45,582 nucleotides of DNA from Alphaproteobacteria bacterium (GCA_040905865.1 JBBDQU010000025.1:1-45582), one strand, 5' to 3'; numbered from the stretch's first letter, positions 17,276 through 26,538 are shown. The notes: generated from the letters alone by a model not told the origin. Numbers and translations: made by a program.

Positions 17276-18378
17276 GAAACCAGCCCCCGGACTTCGAGTT
17301 CGGCACGGGCGGCATCAACGCCATCAAATGCCTCCTGAGTCGCGACCCAGTCCGCCAGTTCAGGCAGAGATTCACTGAAACCGCGCTGTGCCTTAAAATC
17401 CAGAAGGCGTGCGGCTTTGGATGTATCGGCAAAGCAATGGCGGATATCGCCCTGCCTGGACTTGTTTGTAATTAGCGGGCGGATATCTGTGCGCCCCATC
17501 GCCGCCGCCAGTTGCTCTGCGGTTTCCGTGATGGAGATTGAGCGGCCGCTTCCGATGTTAATCACTTCTCCGTTTGCTTCCGGCTTTTCCATGGCAAGCC
17601 TGAATGCGTGCGCCACGTCCTTCACATGGACGAAATCCCGGCGCTGGTGGCCGTCTTCGAATACCATCGGTCGCTGGCCGTTCAACAGCCGCGATGCGAA
17701 GATGGCCAGCACGCCGGTGTAGGGATTGGAAAGCGCCTGGCCGGGACCGTAAACATTAAACAGGCGTAACGCGCAACTTTCCATGTAATACGTTTCACAA
17801 AGCATCAGCGTCATGCGTTCCTGGACGTATTTGTTCAGCGCGTAGACAGACGCCAGTTGTGGCGGTTTGGTCTCCGGTGTAGGCACGGCCCGAAGGCGGT
17901 TTCCGGCGTCGTCAACGGGATCCCATCCTTCTCGTGCGCGCCCCCTTGATACGGCGGGACGGCCGTCGCTGGTTTCGTAAAGCCCCTCACCGTAGATGCT
18001 CATCGACGACGCCACGACGACCCTTTTGACAGGCCTTTCGATCAGTTGCTGGAAAAGAACAGCGGTCCCGAGGTCGTTGACGGATGTATAGCGGTCGACC
18101 TGATACATACTTTGGCCGACGCCGACTTCAGCTGCCAGATGAAACACGCCGTCGACCTGTGACAGGGCCTTCTGCACGACGGTCGCATCACGCACATCGC
18201 CGCGGATGAATTCCACCCCGTCCAGCGGTCGGGACAGTGAGACTGGTCCGCGGCCGTGTACCTGTTCCAGCAGGCTGTCCAGAACTCGGACTTCGGCGCC
18301 GGATGCGAGGAGTTCGCCAGCCAGGTGCCGGCCGATGAAACCGGCGCCGCCGGTAATGAGATAGCGCGGTCCCGTCAT
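17272..18378 (-). CDS. NAD-dependent epimerase/dehydratase (dTDP-L-rhamnose 4-epimerase-like)
   Basis: A 368-residue extended SDR. TGGAGFIG is at 9-16, VGVGQSMYQ follows the NAD-binding core, SSMSIYGEGLYE is at 124-135, and the catalytic Tyr179/Lys183 are in YALNK. The overall pattern resembles enzymes annotated as dTDP-L-rhamnose 4-epimerase, but specificity is uncertain. I start at 18378 because AGAGGA lies upstream and the Rossmann motif follows directly; the frame continues to 18633 across the promoter. It is the first gene of the nine-gene minus-strand operon, behind an EcfG-type promoter. Confidence 0.85.
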   Translation of the reverse strand: MTGPRYLITGGAGFIGRHLAGELLASGAEVRVLDSLLEQVHGRGPVSLSRPLDGVEFIRGDVRDATVVQKALSQVDGVFHLAAEVGVGQSMYQVDRYTSVNDLGTAVLFQQLIERPVKRVVVASSMSIYGEGLYETSDGRPAVSRGRAREGWDPVDDAGNRLRAVPTPETKPPQLASVYALNKYVQERMTLMLCETYYMESCALRLFNVYGPGQALSNPYTGVLAIFASRLLNGQRPMVFEDGHQRRDFVHVKDVAHAFRLAMEKPEANGEVINIGSGRSISITETAEQLAAAMGRTDIRPLITNKSRQGDIRHCFADTSKAARLLDFKAQRGFSESLPELADWVATQEAFDGVDAARAELEVRGLVS

Positions 18379-18449
18379 CCCGAAATATCCTCTCACAACG
18401 TTGCACAAGACAACGGACGCTAATGCCGACTGCGTCGGTCCCTTGCTGA

Positions 18450-18475
18450 AACGGGATGTAACCGCAAAAGGTTCC
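18450..18475 (-). promoter_or_regulatory. EcfG-type promoter for the minus-strand glycan operon
   Basis: On the minus strand: GGAAC (18471-18475), 17 bases, CGTT (18450-18453). It is an exact match to the alphaproteobacterial general-stress consensus, about 70 bases upstream of the first gene's start at 18378. Confidence 0.75.
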
Positions 18476-18647
18476 ACGAAATTTCGGATTGCAGGGTTGC
18501 CGCTTTCGAATGGCCGATGGCAAGTCGTGAAGAATGAAATTTCGCCGCGCCAGACGCGCTGGTTACCATTCGCGACACGTGCGGTCGGATTTTCCGGTCC
18601 CGATTCCTTCTGCGCCAATGCCGACTGCATCAACGCCTTCAGCAGCA

Positions 18648-18672
18648 GGAACCTTTTCGAAATTCGCTCGTT
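18648..18672 (+). promoter_or_regulatory. EcfG-type promoter for the UDP-glucuronate decarboxylase gene
   Basis: GGAAC at 18648-18652, 16 bases, CGTT at 18669-18672: an exact consensus match, about 90 bases upstream of the ATG at 18762 in the correct orientation. Confidence 0.75.
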
Positions 18673-18761
18673 ATCAACGAAACACGATCAGAAAAACCCG
18701 TTCAGAAAGTATCCAATCGAAAATAATTGTGCCTTCATCTGAAAACCAGGGAGAGTGAGGA

Positions 18762-19757
18762 ATGAAATCTCGTGTTCTTGTAACAGGTGGCGCCGGGTTT
18801 CTTGGTTCCCACTTATGCGAATTCCTGCTGGCGCAGGGCAATGAAGTCATTTGCGTCGACAATTATTTTACGGGTTCGAAAGAAAATATAGCGCATCTGC
18901 TATCAAATCCTTTCTTCGAGGTGATTCGTCATGACGTGACATTTCCACTCTATGTCGAGGTCGACAAAATATATAATCTCGCCTGCCCGGCTTCTCCCGT
19001 CCATTACCAGCGCGACCCGGTACAGACGACAAAAACCAGCGTAAATGGCGCGATTAATATTCTCGGACTGGCAAAGCGTTTGAAGGTGCCGGTCCTTCAG
19101 GCATCGACCAGCGAAGTGTACGGAGACCCTGAAATGCATCCCCAGTCGGAACAATACTGGGGACATGTCAATCCGATCGGCATTCGATCCTGCTACGACG
19201 AAGGCAAGCGCTGTGCCGAAACCCTGTTTTTCGATTATCGGCGGCAGCACGGCCTTGATGTCCGGGTCGCGCGGATATTCAATACCTATGGACCGCGCAT
19301 GGATCCTGACGACGGGCGCGTAGTTTCCAATTTTATATTGCAGGCGCTTCGTGGAGAGCCAATTACCATCTTTGGCAGCGGCAGTCAGACCAGATCGTTT
19401 TGCTATGTGGATGATTTGATAGAAGGCCTGGTGAAATTCATGGAGACGCCCGGCGCTGGTCCCGGACCGCTGAACCTGGGCAGTCCTTTCGAAAACACCG
19501 TCCTGGAACTGGCGGAAAAAGTGATCGAAATAACCGGCTCCCGTTCAACGATCGAATTCCTGCCGCTTCCGGAAGACGATCCCTGCCGGCGTCGCCCGAA
19601 TGTCGACTTGGCACGTGAAAGGTTGACATGGGGCGCATCGATAAGTTTGGACATCGGACTGGAGAAAACGATCGACTATTTCCGGAAAGTGCTCGGGTCT
19701 CCTTCGATCGTACCGTTGGCGAGGAACCCGGAGACACCCAGGATTATGGCATCATAG
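18762..19757 (+). CDS. uxs: UDP-glucuronate decarboxylase (UDP-xylose synthase)
   Basis: A 331-residue extended SDR with the characteristic UXS sequence pattern: [16 protein letters not shown] at 8-23, [14 protein letters not shown] at 33-46, [15 protein letters not shown] at 75-89, STSEVYGDP at 115-123, and catalytic Tyr145/Lys149 in SCYDEGKR. It oxidises, decarboxylates and re-reduces UDP-glucuronic acid to UDP-xylose, using tightly bound NAD in the cytoplasm. GGGAG lies a few bases before the ATG. Its divergent neighbours are glycosyltransferases and epimerases, so it likely supplies UDP-xylose, or the 4-keto intermediate, to them. Confidence 0.92.
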   Translation: MKSRVLVTGGAGFLGSHLCEFLLAQGNEVICVDNYFTGSKENIAHLLSNPFFEVIRHDVTFPLYVEVDKIYNLACPASPVHYQRDPVQTTKTSVNGAINILGLAKRLKVPVLQASTSEVYGDPEMHPQSEQYWGHVNPIGIRSCYDEGKRCAETLFFDYRRQHGLDVRVARIFNTYGPRMDPDDGRVVSNFILQALRGEPITIFGSGSQTRSFCYVDDLIEGLVKFMETPGAGPGPLNLGSPFENTVLELAEKVIEITGSRSTIEFLPLPEDDPCRRRPNVDLARERLTWGASISLDIGLEKTIDYFRKVLGSPSIVPLARNPETPRIMAS

Positions 19758-19813
19758 GCAGGAACAGACCTGGGTTCTTTGGCCGTTTCCAGGGGCGAAA
19801 AGGCCTAACGTCC

Positions 19814-19848
19814 GGGCTTTCCGCTGCCGGTATCGCAGCGGCAGGCCC
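19814..19848. terminator. Hairpin between convergent genes (possible bidirectional terminator)
   Basis: CCGCTGC (19821-19827) pairs with GCAGCGG (19835-19841) around a 7-base loop. An outer GGGC/GCCC pair lies across 3-base internal gaps. It lies between the stops of two convergent genes, which suits a bidirectional terminator, but there is no run of T on either side, so Rho-independent termination is uncertain. Confidence 0.4.
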
Positions 19849-19851
19849 GAC

Positions 19852-21249
19852 CTAATTCAGCCATTCCGGCGCATCACCCCCCAGCACCGGCGTCGGCCGT
19901 TCCCAATAGGGCTGGGTTTCGGAGAGTTGCAGCACCGGACGCAGGTGCTTCACCGGGCCCTGCTTCGGTTCGGACCTTGTCCGCAATCCATCCAGCTCTT
20001 CGGGGGATAGGTCCATGTCGGGCCGGTCGAAATCAACCTTGCCCTGGCGGTAGATGAACATGCCCGACTGGCACAGCGAGACGCGGACATGGTAGCTGCC
20101 GCCCTCGCGCGCGCGGCGGGCCAGCGCCAGCAGCACGCCATAGGCGCCGAGATAGCCGGTGGTGTAGTCGTTCGCCGCCGCCGGCAGCAGCTTCGGCCGT
20201 TCCGGCGATCCTTCCATGCAGATTCCGGTCACGGTCTGCGCGACCTGTTCCCAGCCCGCGCGGTGGCTGAACGGGCCATCCGCGCCAAAGCAGCTCGCCG
20301 ACATGCAGACGATGCCGGGCCGCCGTTCCGCCAGCTCTTCGGGCGAGAAGCCGAATTTCGCCATCACGCCGGGGCGGTAGCCCTGTGAAAACACGTCCGC
20401 CTGGCCGGCCAGTTGCTTCAGCTTTGCATTCTCGTCCGGATCGTTCAGGTCCAGGAAACAGCTGCGCTTGCCGTGGCTGGTATCCAGCACGTGTTCCGGC
20501 ACCTGGGGCAGGTGCCCGGCCGCGACCATCAGCACATCTGCGCCATTTTCCGCCAGGGTCCGCCCGGCGATCGGGCCGGCCAGGATGCGGGTCAGGTCCA
20601 GCGCCCGGATGCCGGAAAGGGGCCGGCCGCCCTCCGGGAAAGGTTCCGGGTCGCTGTCGCCGATCCTGATGATTTCGACGATGGGTTTGCCGGTCAGCAC
20701 CCTGCCGTGGTCGCAATCGAGCCATTCCGCGTTGCTGCGCACCATGCCGCCGCAGGCGCGGGCCTCGTCGATGGCGGCTTCCAGGTCCATCGCATCCCAG
20801 GTCCGGACGGCGGCGGCGACGGATTCCGGCGTCAGTTCGCAACCCAGCACAGCCTGCACCCGGTCGCGCAGGTGCGGCAGGTTGAAATGCGGCAGGAAGT
20901 GGCGGCCGTCCTTCGTTTCCCAGGGCTGGGTGATGGACGCCATATGGATCATGGAGGGGCTGTTCAGTGCGGTCCAACTGCCGTCGTCCTGCTGCCTGAC
21001 GAGGTTGTGCGAGCTGCGCAGCGAGGCGGCGGCGTGGCGGGTGTCAACCGTCGCCTTCTGCCGCCGCCCGGTCTTCAGCTCCCAGATATCGTTCACCGCG
21101 ACGCCGACCCCGGCGACGACATTGGCGCAGGTTTCGCCGATCCTGAACCTGGTGGAATAGACCGGGTCCGCCCCCGTAATTTCGACCTCGCCGCTTTCCG
21201 GCATGCCGAGGCCGCGCACGGCCATGATTTCGTCAAATGCAGCACCCAT
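19852..21249 (-). CDS. Family III CoA-transferase (CaiB/BaiF)
   Basis: A 465-residue protein of the CaiB/BaiF CoA-transferase family. The segments IRALDLTRILAGPIAGRTLA, ENGADVLMV, and KRSCFLDLNDPDENAKLKQL, plus a DVFSQGYRPGVMAKFGFSPE region, are hallmarks of this fold; they begin near residue 225. The first 220 residues form the partner lobe that in many relatives comes later, as if circularly rearranged or a half-duplicated form. Family III enzymes move CoA between carboxylic acids. GGGAGA lies before the ATG. A 96-residue unknown gene lies upstream in the same direction. It is part of a catabolic region, with a TctCBA transporter further on. Confidence 0.83.
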   Translation of the reverse strand: MGAAFDEIMAVRGLGMPESGEVEITGADPVYSTRFRIGETCANVVAGVGVAVNDIWELKTGRRQKATVDTRHAAASLRSSHNLVRQQDDGSWTALNSPSMIHMASITQPWETKDGRHFLPHFNLPHLRDRVQAVLGCELTPESVAAAVRTWDAMDLEAAIDEARACGGMVRSNAEWLDCDHGRVLTGKPIVEIIRIGDSDPEPFPEGGRPLSGIRALDLTRILAGPIAGRTLAENGADVLMVAAGHLPQVPEHVLDTSHGKRSCFLDLNDPDENAKLKQLAGQADVFSQGYRPGVMAKFGFSPEELAERRPGIVCMSASCFGADGPFSHRAGWEQVAQTVTGICMEGSPERPKLLPAAANDYTTGYLGAYGVLLALARRAREGGSYHVRVSLCQSGMFIYRQGKVDFDRPDMDLSPEELDGLRTRSEPKQGPVKHLRPVLQLSETQPYWERPTPVLGGDAPEWLN

Positions 21250-21316
21250 ATGTCCGTCTCCCGATGAAAGTCAGCCATAAGGGAGCCCGGCGGGACGCGG
21301 CTTGTCAATCCGGTAG

Positions 21317-21607
21317 TCAGTATTCGCCGCTGAGGCAGGCGCCGAGCGCCGGCGACAGGCTGTGCCTGTGGCGGATGGTGGCCTTCAGGGCCGCGGTCGC
21401 CCGGCGCGCGGTCGACATGTCGGGGGTTTCGATCTGGATGACGCTGCTTTCCGGGGGACGCACGCCCCAGGCAGCGCGCTGCGGGTCGCCGAACCCGTCG
21501 AATTCGACCCAGACCTTGAAGGTATCCGTTGATCCGTCGATGAATGCCATGATGCCTGTATCCCGTGCGAAGTGGTTCTTGTCGCGGGGATAAAGCCACC
21601 GGCGCAT
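21317..21607 (-). CDS. Small hypothetical protein
   Basis: A 96-residue protein with balanced composition (WLYPRDKNHFARDTGIMAFI, later FKVWVEFDGFGDPQRAAWGV, then a SSVIQIETPDMSTARRA helix). I do not recognise a family. I start at the ATG at 21607; a TTG at 21634 would add nine residues. It precedes the CoA-transferase gene by about 67 bases on the same strand, so they may be co-transcribed. The opposite-strand frame reads as low-complexity shadow. Confidence 0.55.
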   Translation of the reverse strand: MRRWLYPRDKNHFARDTGIMAFIDGSTDTFKVWVEFDGFGDPQRAAWGVRPPESSVIQIETPDMSTARRATAALKATIRHRHSLSPALGACLSGEY

Positions 21608-22062
21608 GAAACCGCCGTGACCGGAGGATGACAATTCAGTGATTCCGGACGGAAAAACCCCCGGCGCGATATATCAGGAGAGGGGAGTTGATGGCGCGCC
21701 GGGGCAGGAGACAGGAGAGAGCAGAATCATTTCAATGGAGGAGGAAATAACAAGTAAATATTACAATGCATATAAGTAACGTCAACAAATATCGTATATA
21801 ATTACTTATTTAATTGAATAAACATATTAAAAAACTTGAATATAAATTATGTAAAATCCTACCAACCGGTAAGGAGTCTCGCCCGTCGCCACCGGTCCGG
21901 CGGAGCTTGCCGCTCGGCGCCGCCCGTTCCATGATGCCGGAGAATCGCGCCGGAACCACTTGGCGAGATCCCCTTCCGGCACATGATGTGCGCGATCCCG
22001 GGCGGGGTTGAGGGTCGAATTCATCGCGCCCGGCACAGCGGCGCAATAGGGGGGACGAAGCG
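21608..22062. other. AT-rich divergent intergenic region
   Basis: These 455 bases lie between divergent genes. About 21740-21865 is sharply AT-rich compared with the GC-rich surroundings and contains several TATAAT-like and TTGAAT-like stretches, plus AAGTAA/TTACTT inverted half-sites (about 21751 and 21801). Promoters for both directions probably lie here. No gene is supported. Confidence 0.5.
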
Positions 22063-22863
22063 ATGCTGACGGGCAGACATGCGCTGGTGACGGGATCGAC
22101 CCGCGGGCTGGGCCAGGCGATTGCCCGGGCGCTGGCCGGCGAAGGCTGCGACGTGATGCTGAACGGGTTCGGCGATGCGGCCGAAATCGAACGCGACCGC
22201 GCGGCGCTGGAAGCGGCGACGGGCGTCCGGGTGCGCTATCACGGCGCCGACCTGTCGCGGGAGGACGAGGTCGATGCGCTGGCTGACGCAACGCTGGCGG
22301 CATTCGGTTCGGTCGATATCCTGGTCAACAATGCGGTGATCCGGCACTTTCATACGGCGGTGGATTTTCCGCGCGACGAATGGCGCAAGGCGCTGGCGGT
22401 CAACCTTACCGCGCCGTTCTACCTGATCCAGCGGGTTCTGCCCGGCATGCGCGCCGGCGGCTGGGGCCGGATCGTCAACATCGCGTCGGTGATGGGGCTG
22501 GCCGCGCGGTCCGGCCGGGCGGATTACGTTACGGCCAAGACCGGGCTGATCGGGCTGACCCGCGCCATTGCCGCCGAAACCCGGCTGGACCGGAATGTCA
22601 CCTGCAATGCGATCTGCCCCGGCTCCGTGCTGACCCCCAATACGGAAATCAAGATCGCCGAATTCATCGCGGAATCGGGCCTGCCCCGCGAGGAAGCCGT
22701 CACGGAATTCCTGCGCATGCGGGGCCAGACGATGGGATTCATCGAACCGGATCGGGTGGCGAAACTGGCGGTATTCCTGTGCCAGGATTCGTCCTTCGAC
22801 ATGACCGGCGCGGTGATGCCGATCGATCAGGGCCGGTCGGCGACGTGGCTGGAACAGGACTGA
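22063..22863 (+). CDS. SDR, 3-hydroxybutyrate dehydrogenase-like
   Basis: A 266-residue classical SDR. TGSTRGLG is at 10-17, NNAVIRHFHTAVDFPRDEW at 89-107 and the VNLTAPFYLIQRVLPGM helix closely resemble D-3-hydroxybutyrate dehydrogenases. Catalytic Ser142, Tyr155 and Lys159 (YVTAK) are present, with the late CPGSVLTPNTEIKI segment. It would interconvert a 3-hydroxyacid and a ketoacid with NAD. It heads a short plus-strand pair with the dioxygenase. The true substrate may be another hydroxyacid handled by the neighbouring CoA-transferase. Confidence 0.85.
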   Translation: MLTGRHALVTGSTRGLGQAIARALAGEGCDVMLNGFGDAAEIERDRAALEAATGVRVRYHGADLSREDEVDALADATLAAFGSVDILVNNAVIRHFHTAVDFPRDEWRKALAVNLTAPFYLIQRVLPGMRAGGWGRIVNIASVMGLAARSGRADYVTAKTGLIGLTRAIAAETRLDRNVTCNAICPGSVLTPNTEIKIAEFIAESGLPREEAVTEFLRMRGQTMGFIEPDRVAKLAVFLCQDSSFDMTGAVMPIDQGRSATWLEQD

Positions 22864-22945
22864 TCCGGTCTTGCGGACGGCGCCGCGGAATGCTTGACTT
22901 GATCCGTCGGGATCACGGGAAAGCGACGGGGGAGCGCGCGATATC

Positions 22946-23830
22946 ATGAGTGTGACCATTCGGCCATTGCATCCGGTCCTGGGCGGCGAAGTCGACGGCG
23001 TCGACCTGCGCCGGCCGCTATCAGCCGAAGACGTGGCGGCGATCGAGGCGGGCATGGACAGATACGCCGTGCTGGTCTTTCACGGGCAGGACATTACCGA
23101 CGAACAGCAGCAGGCGTTCAGCCGTAATTTCGGCCCCCTGGAGCGGCCGGATTCGGTCAGCAACATTGCCGACGGGCTCGGCCGGCTGGGGCCGGAAATT
23201 GCCGACATCTCGAACCTCGACAGGCAAAACCGGGTGCGGGCGGCGGATGACCGGCGGCGCCTGTTCGCCCTCGGCAACATGCTGTGGCATTCGGACAGCT
23301 CGTTCCGCGTGGTGCCGGCGAAGTACTCGCTGCTGTCGGCGCGGGTCATCCCCGCGACCGGCGGCAACACCGAGTTCGCCGACATGCGCGCGGCCTACGA
23401 CGCGCTGGACGACGACATGAAGGCGCTGATCGAGGATCTGGTCTGCGAGCACTCGCTGCTGTACTCGCGCGGGTCGCTCGGCTTCGACGAATTGAGCGAG
23501 CAGGAAAAGGCCGGGTTCCGTCCGGCCCGCCAGCGGCTCGTCCGGACCCATCCCGTGACCGGCCGCAAGTCCATTTACCTGTCCGCCCATGCGGGCGCGA
23601 TCGTCGGCTGGCCGACGCCGGAGGCGCGTATCCTGCTGCGCGACCTGAACGAGGATGCGACCCGGCGCGAATTCGTCTTCAGCCACAAATGGCGGCAGTT
23701 CGACCTGGTGATGTGGGACAACCGGCAGGTCATGCACCGCGCGCGGCGCTACAACGACACGACCGAGGTGCGGGACATGCGGCGCACCACCATCGCCGGC
23801 GACTCGCAAACCGTCGAACAGGCGGCATAG
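22946..23830 (+). CDS. TauD/TfdA-family Fe(II)/2-oxoglutarate dioxygenase
   Basis: A 294-residue protein with the facial triad of the TauD/TfdA family: His115 and Asp117 (WHSDSSF) and distal His264 (VMHRARRYND), with arginines just after for 2-oxoglutarate binding. The N-terminal GGEVDGVDLRRPLS is also typical. It hydroxylates or oxidatively cleaves a carboxylated substrate, as in TfdA (2,4-D) or TauD (taurine). GGGGGAG precedes the ATG. It follows the SDR by 82 bases and converges on the ketopantoate-reductase-like gene. Confidence 0.9.
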   Translation: MSVTIRPLHPVLGGEVDGVDLRRPLSAEDVAAIEAGMDRYAVLVFHGQDITDEQQQAFSRNFGPLERPDSVSNIADGLGRLGPEIADISNLDRQNRVRAADDRRRLFALGNMLWHSDSSFRVVPAKYSLLSARVIPATGGNTEFADMRAAYDALDDDMKALIEDLVCEHSLLYSRGSLGFDELSEQEKAGFRPARQRLVRTHPVTGRKSIYLSAHAGAIVGWPTPEARILLRDLNEDATRREFVFSHKWRQFDLVMWDNRQVMHRARRYNDTTEVRDMRRTTIAGDSQTVEQAA

Positions 23831-23874
23831 CCGCGCCACCCGCGTTCATGCTCGCGGGCGACCGCGGCCGCCGG

Positions 23875-24867
23875 TCAGGCCGGTTTCGGGTACAGCCCCT
23901 TGTCCTGCGCCTGCAGTACGGCGAGCGCCGTAATCGTATCGAGGCAGGGCGTGTCCAGGCCGGCGACGCGGGCAAACTGCATCGGTATCAGCAGTATGGC
24001 GTCCAGTTCCATCGGACGGCCGAGATCGTAGTCCTGGCGGATCGACGGGGTATGGTCCGGCGAATTCTCGATGAATGTGTCCGGATTGAACGTCCCGCTG
24101 AGATCGACGCCGTGGGCGCCGGCGATGGATTTGGCCTCCTCGGCCAGACGACGGAAAACCTCGCCGATGGCCGGTTGCTTGCGCACGACGCTGACCTGGT
24201 GACCGGTGAGCAGCGACAGGATCGAACCGGTCATGTTGAGCATCAGCTTCGACCATAGTTCGAACCGCAGGTCCGGCACCACCGGCGACCCGATCCTTGC
24301 CCCTTCCAGCACGCCGCGCAATTCGGCCAGCCGGTCGGTCTGGCGGTTGTCGACTTCGCCGAGCAGCAGGGCGTTGCGCTTCGGATTCGTGTGGACGATG
24401 ACGCCCGGCTCGACCATTTCGTTCGGCGAATTGATGACCGCGCCGATGATCCGTTCGCGCGCCACCGCCTTGTGCAGCGCGCCGCCGGGGTCCAGGCTGC
24501 CGAGGTCGGGCGGCGTCAGCCGATCGCCGGGCAGGCCCATATCGTACCACCAGGGAATCCCGTTCTGGGCGAAAATGACCGGCGTGTCCGGCCCCAGCAG
24601 GGGACCGATTCCGGCCGCGAGGCTGCCCAGCGAATTCGCCTTCAGGGTCGATATCACGACATCCTGGGCGCCCAGGTCGGCCGGGTTGTCCGATGCCCGC
24701 ACCGGGCCGCTGAGGACGTCGTCGCCGCTGCGCAGCACGACGTCGTTCTTTTTGATCTTTTCGAGGTTCGCGCCGCGCGCCACGGCGGAGACGTCATGAC
24801 CGGCCGCGGCCAGTTTGGCGGCATAATGCCCGCCGACGGCGCCCATGCCGAAAATGCAGATTTTCAT
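23875..24867 (-). CDS. Ketopantoate reductase family (2-dehydropantoate 2-reductase) protein
   Basis: A 330-residue protein with an N-terminal Rossmann fold (ICIFGMGAVGGHYAAKL, GxGxxG at 7-12) and the C-terminal helical ApbA/PanE domain containing ELWSKLMLNM with the conserved Lys and Asn. The family reduces 2-dehydropantoate with NADPH, but many homologues in catabolic clusters act on other 2-oxoacids. AGGAG lies 10 bases before the ATG at 24867. It follows the tctA gene on the same strand after 144 bases, so a catabolic role is more likely than pantothenate synthesis; hence no gene symbol. Confidence 0.85.
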   Translation of the reverse strand: MKICIFGMGAVGGHYAAKLAAAGHDVSAVARGANLEKIKKNDVVLRSGDDVLSGPVRASDNPADLGAQDVVISTLKANSLGSLAAGIGPLLGPDTPVIFAQNGIPWWYDMGLPGDRLTPPDLGSLDPGGALHKAVARERIIGAVINSPNEMVEPGVIVHTNPKRNALLLGEVDNRQTDRLAELRGVLEGARIGSPVVPDLRFELWSKLMLNMTGSILSLLTGHQVSVVRKQPAIGEVFRRLAEEAKSIAGAHGVDLSGTFNPDTFIENSPDHTPSIRQDYDLGRPMELDAILLIPMQFARVAGLDTPCLDTITALAVLQAQDKGLYPKPA

Positions 24868-25011
24868 GGTTCGGTTGCTCCTGTCGCGTTTGCTGAACTT
24901 GTTGAGTGCTGCATACGCCACCGGTCGGGTGTCATCGGGAGGTAATGTGCCTCAGAACGCGGCTTTGCCATTCCGGGCGGACAGTATGGCGGAATACTTC
25001 CTTGTGACAAA

Positions 25012-26514
25012 TTACGCGTCGCCGCGGCGCTCCCGACGCAGCCGGCGCAGCCAGACGAAGAACGGAAACAGGACGGCGGCCAACGCGAACGCCAGGATCG
25101 TGGCGCTGATCGGCCGGGTCACGAATATATCCAGTTCGCCCAGCGACATCTGCAACGATTGCCGCATCGCTCTTTCAAGCATCGGTCCAAGCACCAGCGC
25201 AAGGACCAGCGGCGCGGGCGGATAGCCGTACAGGCGCATGACGAAACCAATACCGCCGAAGACGATCGTCACGCCCACGTTGAAGAGACTGTTCTCCACG
25301 CTGTAGACGCCGAACAGTGCAATGCCGATGATGATGGGAATCAGAATGCTGTAGGGAACCCGAAGGATACTGGCGAACATCGGGGCCAGCGGCAGGTTCA
25401 GGATCAGCAACATCACGTTGCCGATATACATGCTGGCGACAAGCCCCCAGAACACGTCGGGATGGGTGCTCATCAGCAGCGGTCCGGGCTGCATGCCGTA
25501 TAATGTAAGCGCACCCAGCATTACCGCGGTCGTGCCGGACCCGGGAATGCCGAGCGCCATCAGGGGGATCAGCGCGCCGGTGGATGCCGCGTTGTTCGCG
25601 GATTCCGGCGCGGCGACGCCTTCTATGACGCCGGTACCGAACTTCTCGGGCCGTTTGGAAACCCGCTTTTCGGTAGCATAGGCAAGGAACGAGGAGATTG
25701 TAGCGCCCGCGCCCGGCAGCATGCCCACGAAGAAACCGATAGCCGTGCCGCGGGTAATAGCGCCGCTTGAATCGCGCCAGTCCTGCCGCGTGGGGAGCAA
25801 CCCGCTTAATTTCGCCTTGATCGGCTTTGAACGGATCGGACGATAAATATTGAAGAGAAGTTCGCCCACGGCGAAAAGCCCGACGGCGACCGGGAGAAAA
25901 TCAAGCCCGTCCAGAAGGTTTACGTTGTCGAAGGTAAAACGGGGGGCGCCGATCATAAGGTCGATGCCGATCGTACCGAGAGTCAGTCCGACGACCGCCA
26001 TGAGCAGGCCCTTGATCATGGACCCGCCTGTCAGGCTCGCGAGCGTCGTAAGTCCGAGCAGCATGAGTGCAAAATACTCCGGTGGACCGAAGGTGATTGC
26101 AAACTCGGCAAGGGGCGGCGCCGCAATCATCAGCAGAACCACGCCTACGGTGCCGGCAATGAACGAACCGATCGCGGCCATCCCAAGGGCTGCACCGGCG
26201 CGTCCTTTCAGCGCCATCTGATACCCGTCCAGTGTGGTCATCACCGACGCCGATTCACCGGGCGTGTTGATCAGGACGGACGTTATGGTGCCCCCGTACA
26301 TTGCGCCGTAATAGATGCCGGCCAGCATGATCATTGCGGTGACAGGTGGCATGCCGAACGTCACCGGCAGCAGCACCGCAACGCCGGCAGACGGGCCGAT
26401 TCCGGGCAGGGCGCCGATCAGGGTGCCCAAAAAAACGCCGGCGAAGGCGAACATCAGGTTGGTCGGCGTAAACGCAATAGAAAAGCCGAGAAACAGATCG
26501 TTAAACAAATCCAT
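25012..26514 (-). CDS. tctA: Tripartite tricarboxylate transporter large permease, TctA family
   Basis: A 500-residue polytopic membrane protein with the TctA hallmark segments GTLIGALPGIGPSAGVAVLL near the N-terminus and GMLPGAGATISSFLAYATE in the middle, plus ALGIPGSGTTAVMLGAL. It is the large permease of a TTT uptake system, driven by the ion gradient and fed by the periplasmic TctC. Its order after tctC and tctB, all on the minus strand, is the usual one. The stop is 144 bases before the ketopantoate-reductase-like gene. Confidence 0.93.
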   Translation of the reverse strand: MDLFNDLFLGFSIAFTPTNLMFAFAGVFLGTLIGALPGIGPSAGVAVLLPVTFGMPPVTAMIMLAGIYYGAMYGGTITSVLINTPGESASVMTTLDGYQMALKGRAGAALGMAAIGSFIAGTVGVVLLMIAAPPLAEFAITFGPPEYFALMLLGLTTLASLTGGSMIKGLLMAVVGLTLGTIGIDLMIGAPRFTFDNVNLLDGLDFLPVAVGLFAVGELLFNIYRPIRSKPIKAKLSGLLPTRQDWRDSSGAITRGTAIGFFVGMLPGAGATISSFLAYATEKRVSKRPEKFGTGVIEGVAAPESANNAASTGALIPLMALGIPGSGTTAVMLGALTLYGMQPGPLLMSTHPDVFWGLVASMYIGNVMLLILNLPLAPMFASILRVPYSILIPIIIGIALFGVYSVENSLFNVGVTIVFGGIGFVMRLYGYPPAPLVLALVLGPMLERAMRQSLQMSLGELDIFVTRPISATILAFALAAVLFPFFVWLRRLRRERRGDA

Positions 26515-26538
26515 GGCGAATTCCAGCTTCCCGGTGGT

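Larger units (their letters stand above)
18379..18761. other. Divergent promoter region of the glycan cluster
   Basis: This 383-bp region separates the nine-gene minus-strand operon from the plus-strand UDP-glucuronate decarboxylase gene. It holds one exact EcfG-type promoter facing each way (listed separately). Open frames within it are unsupported extensions of the flanking genes. Confidence 0.65.
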
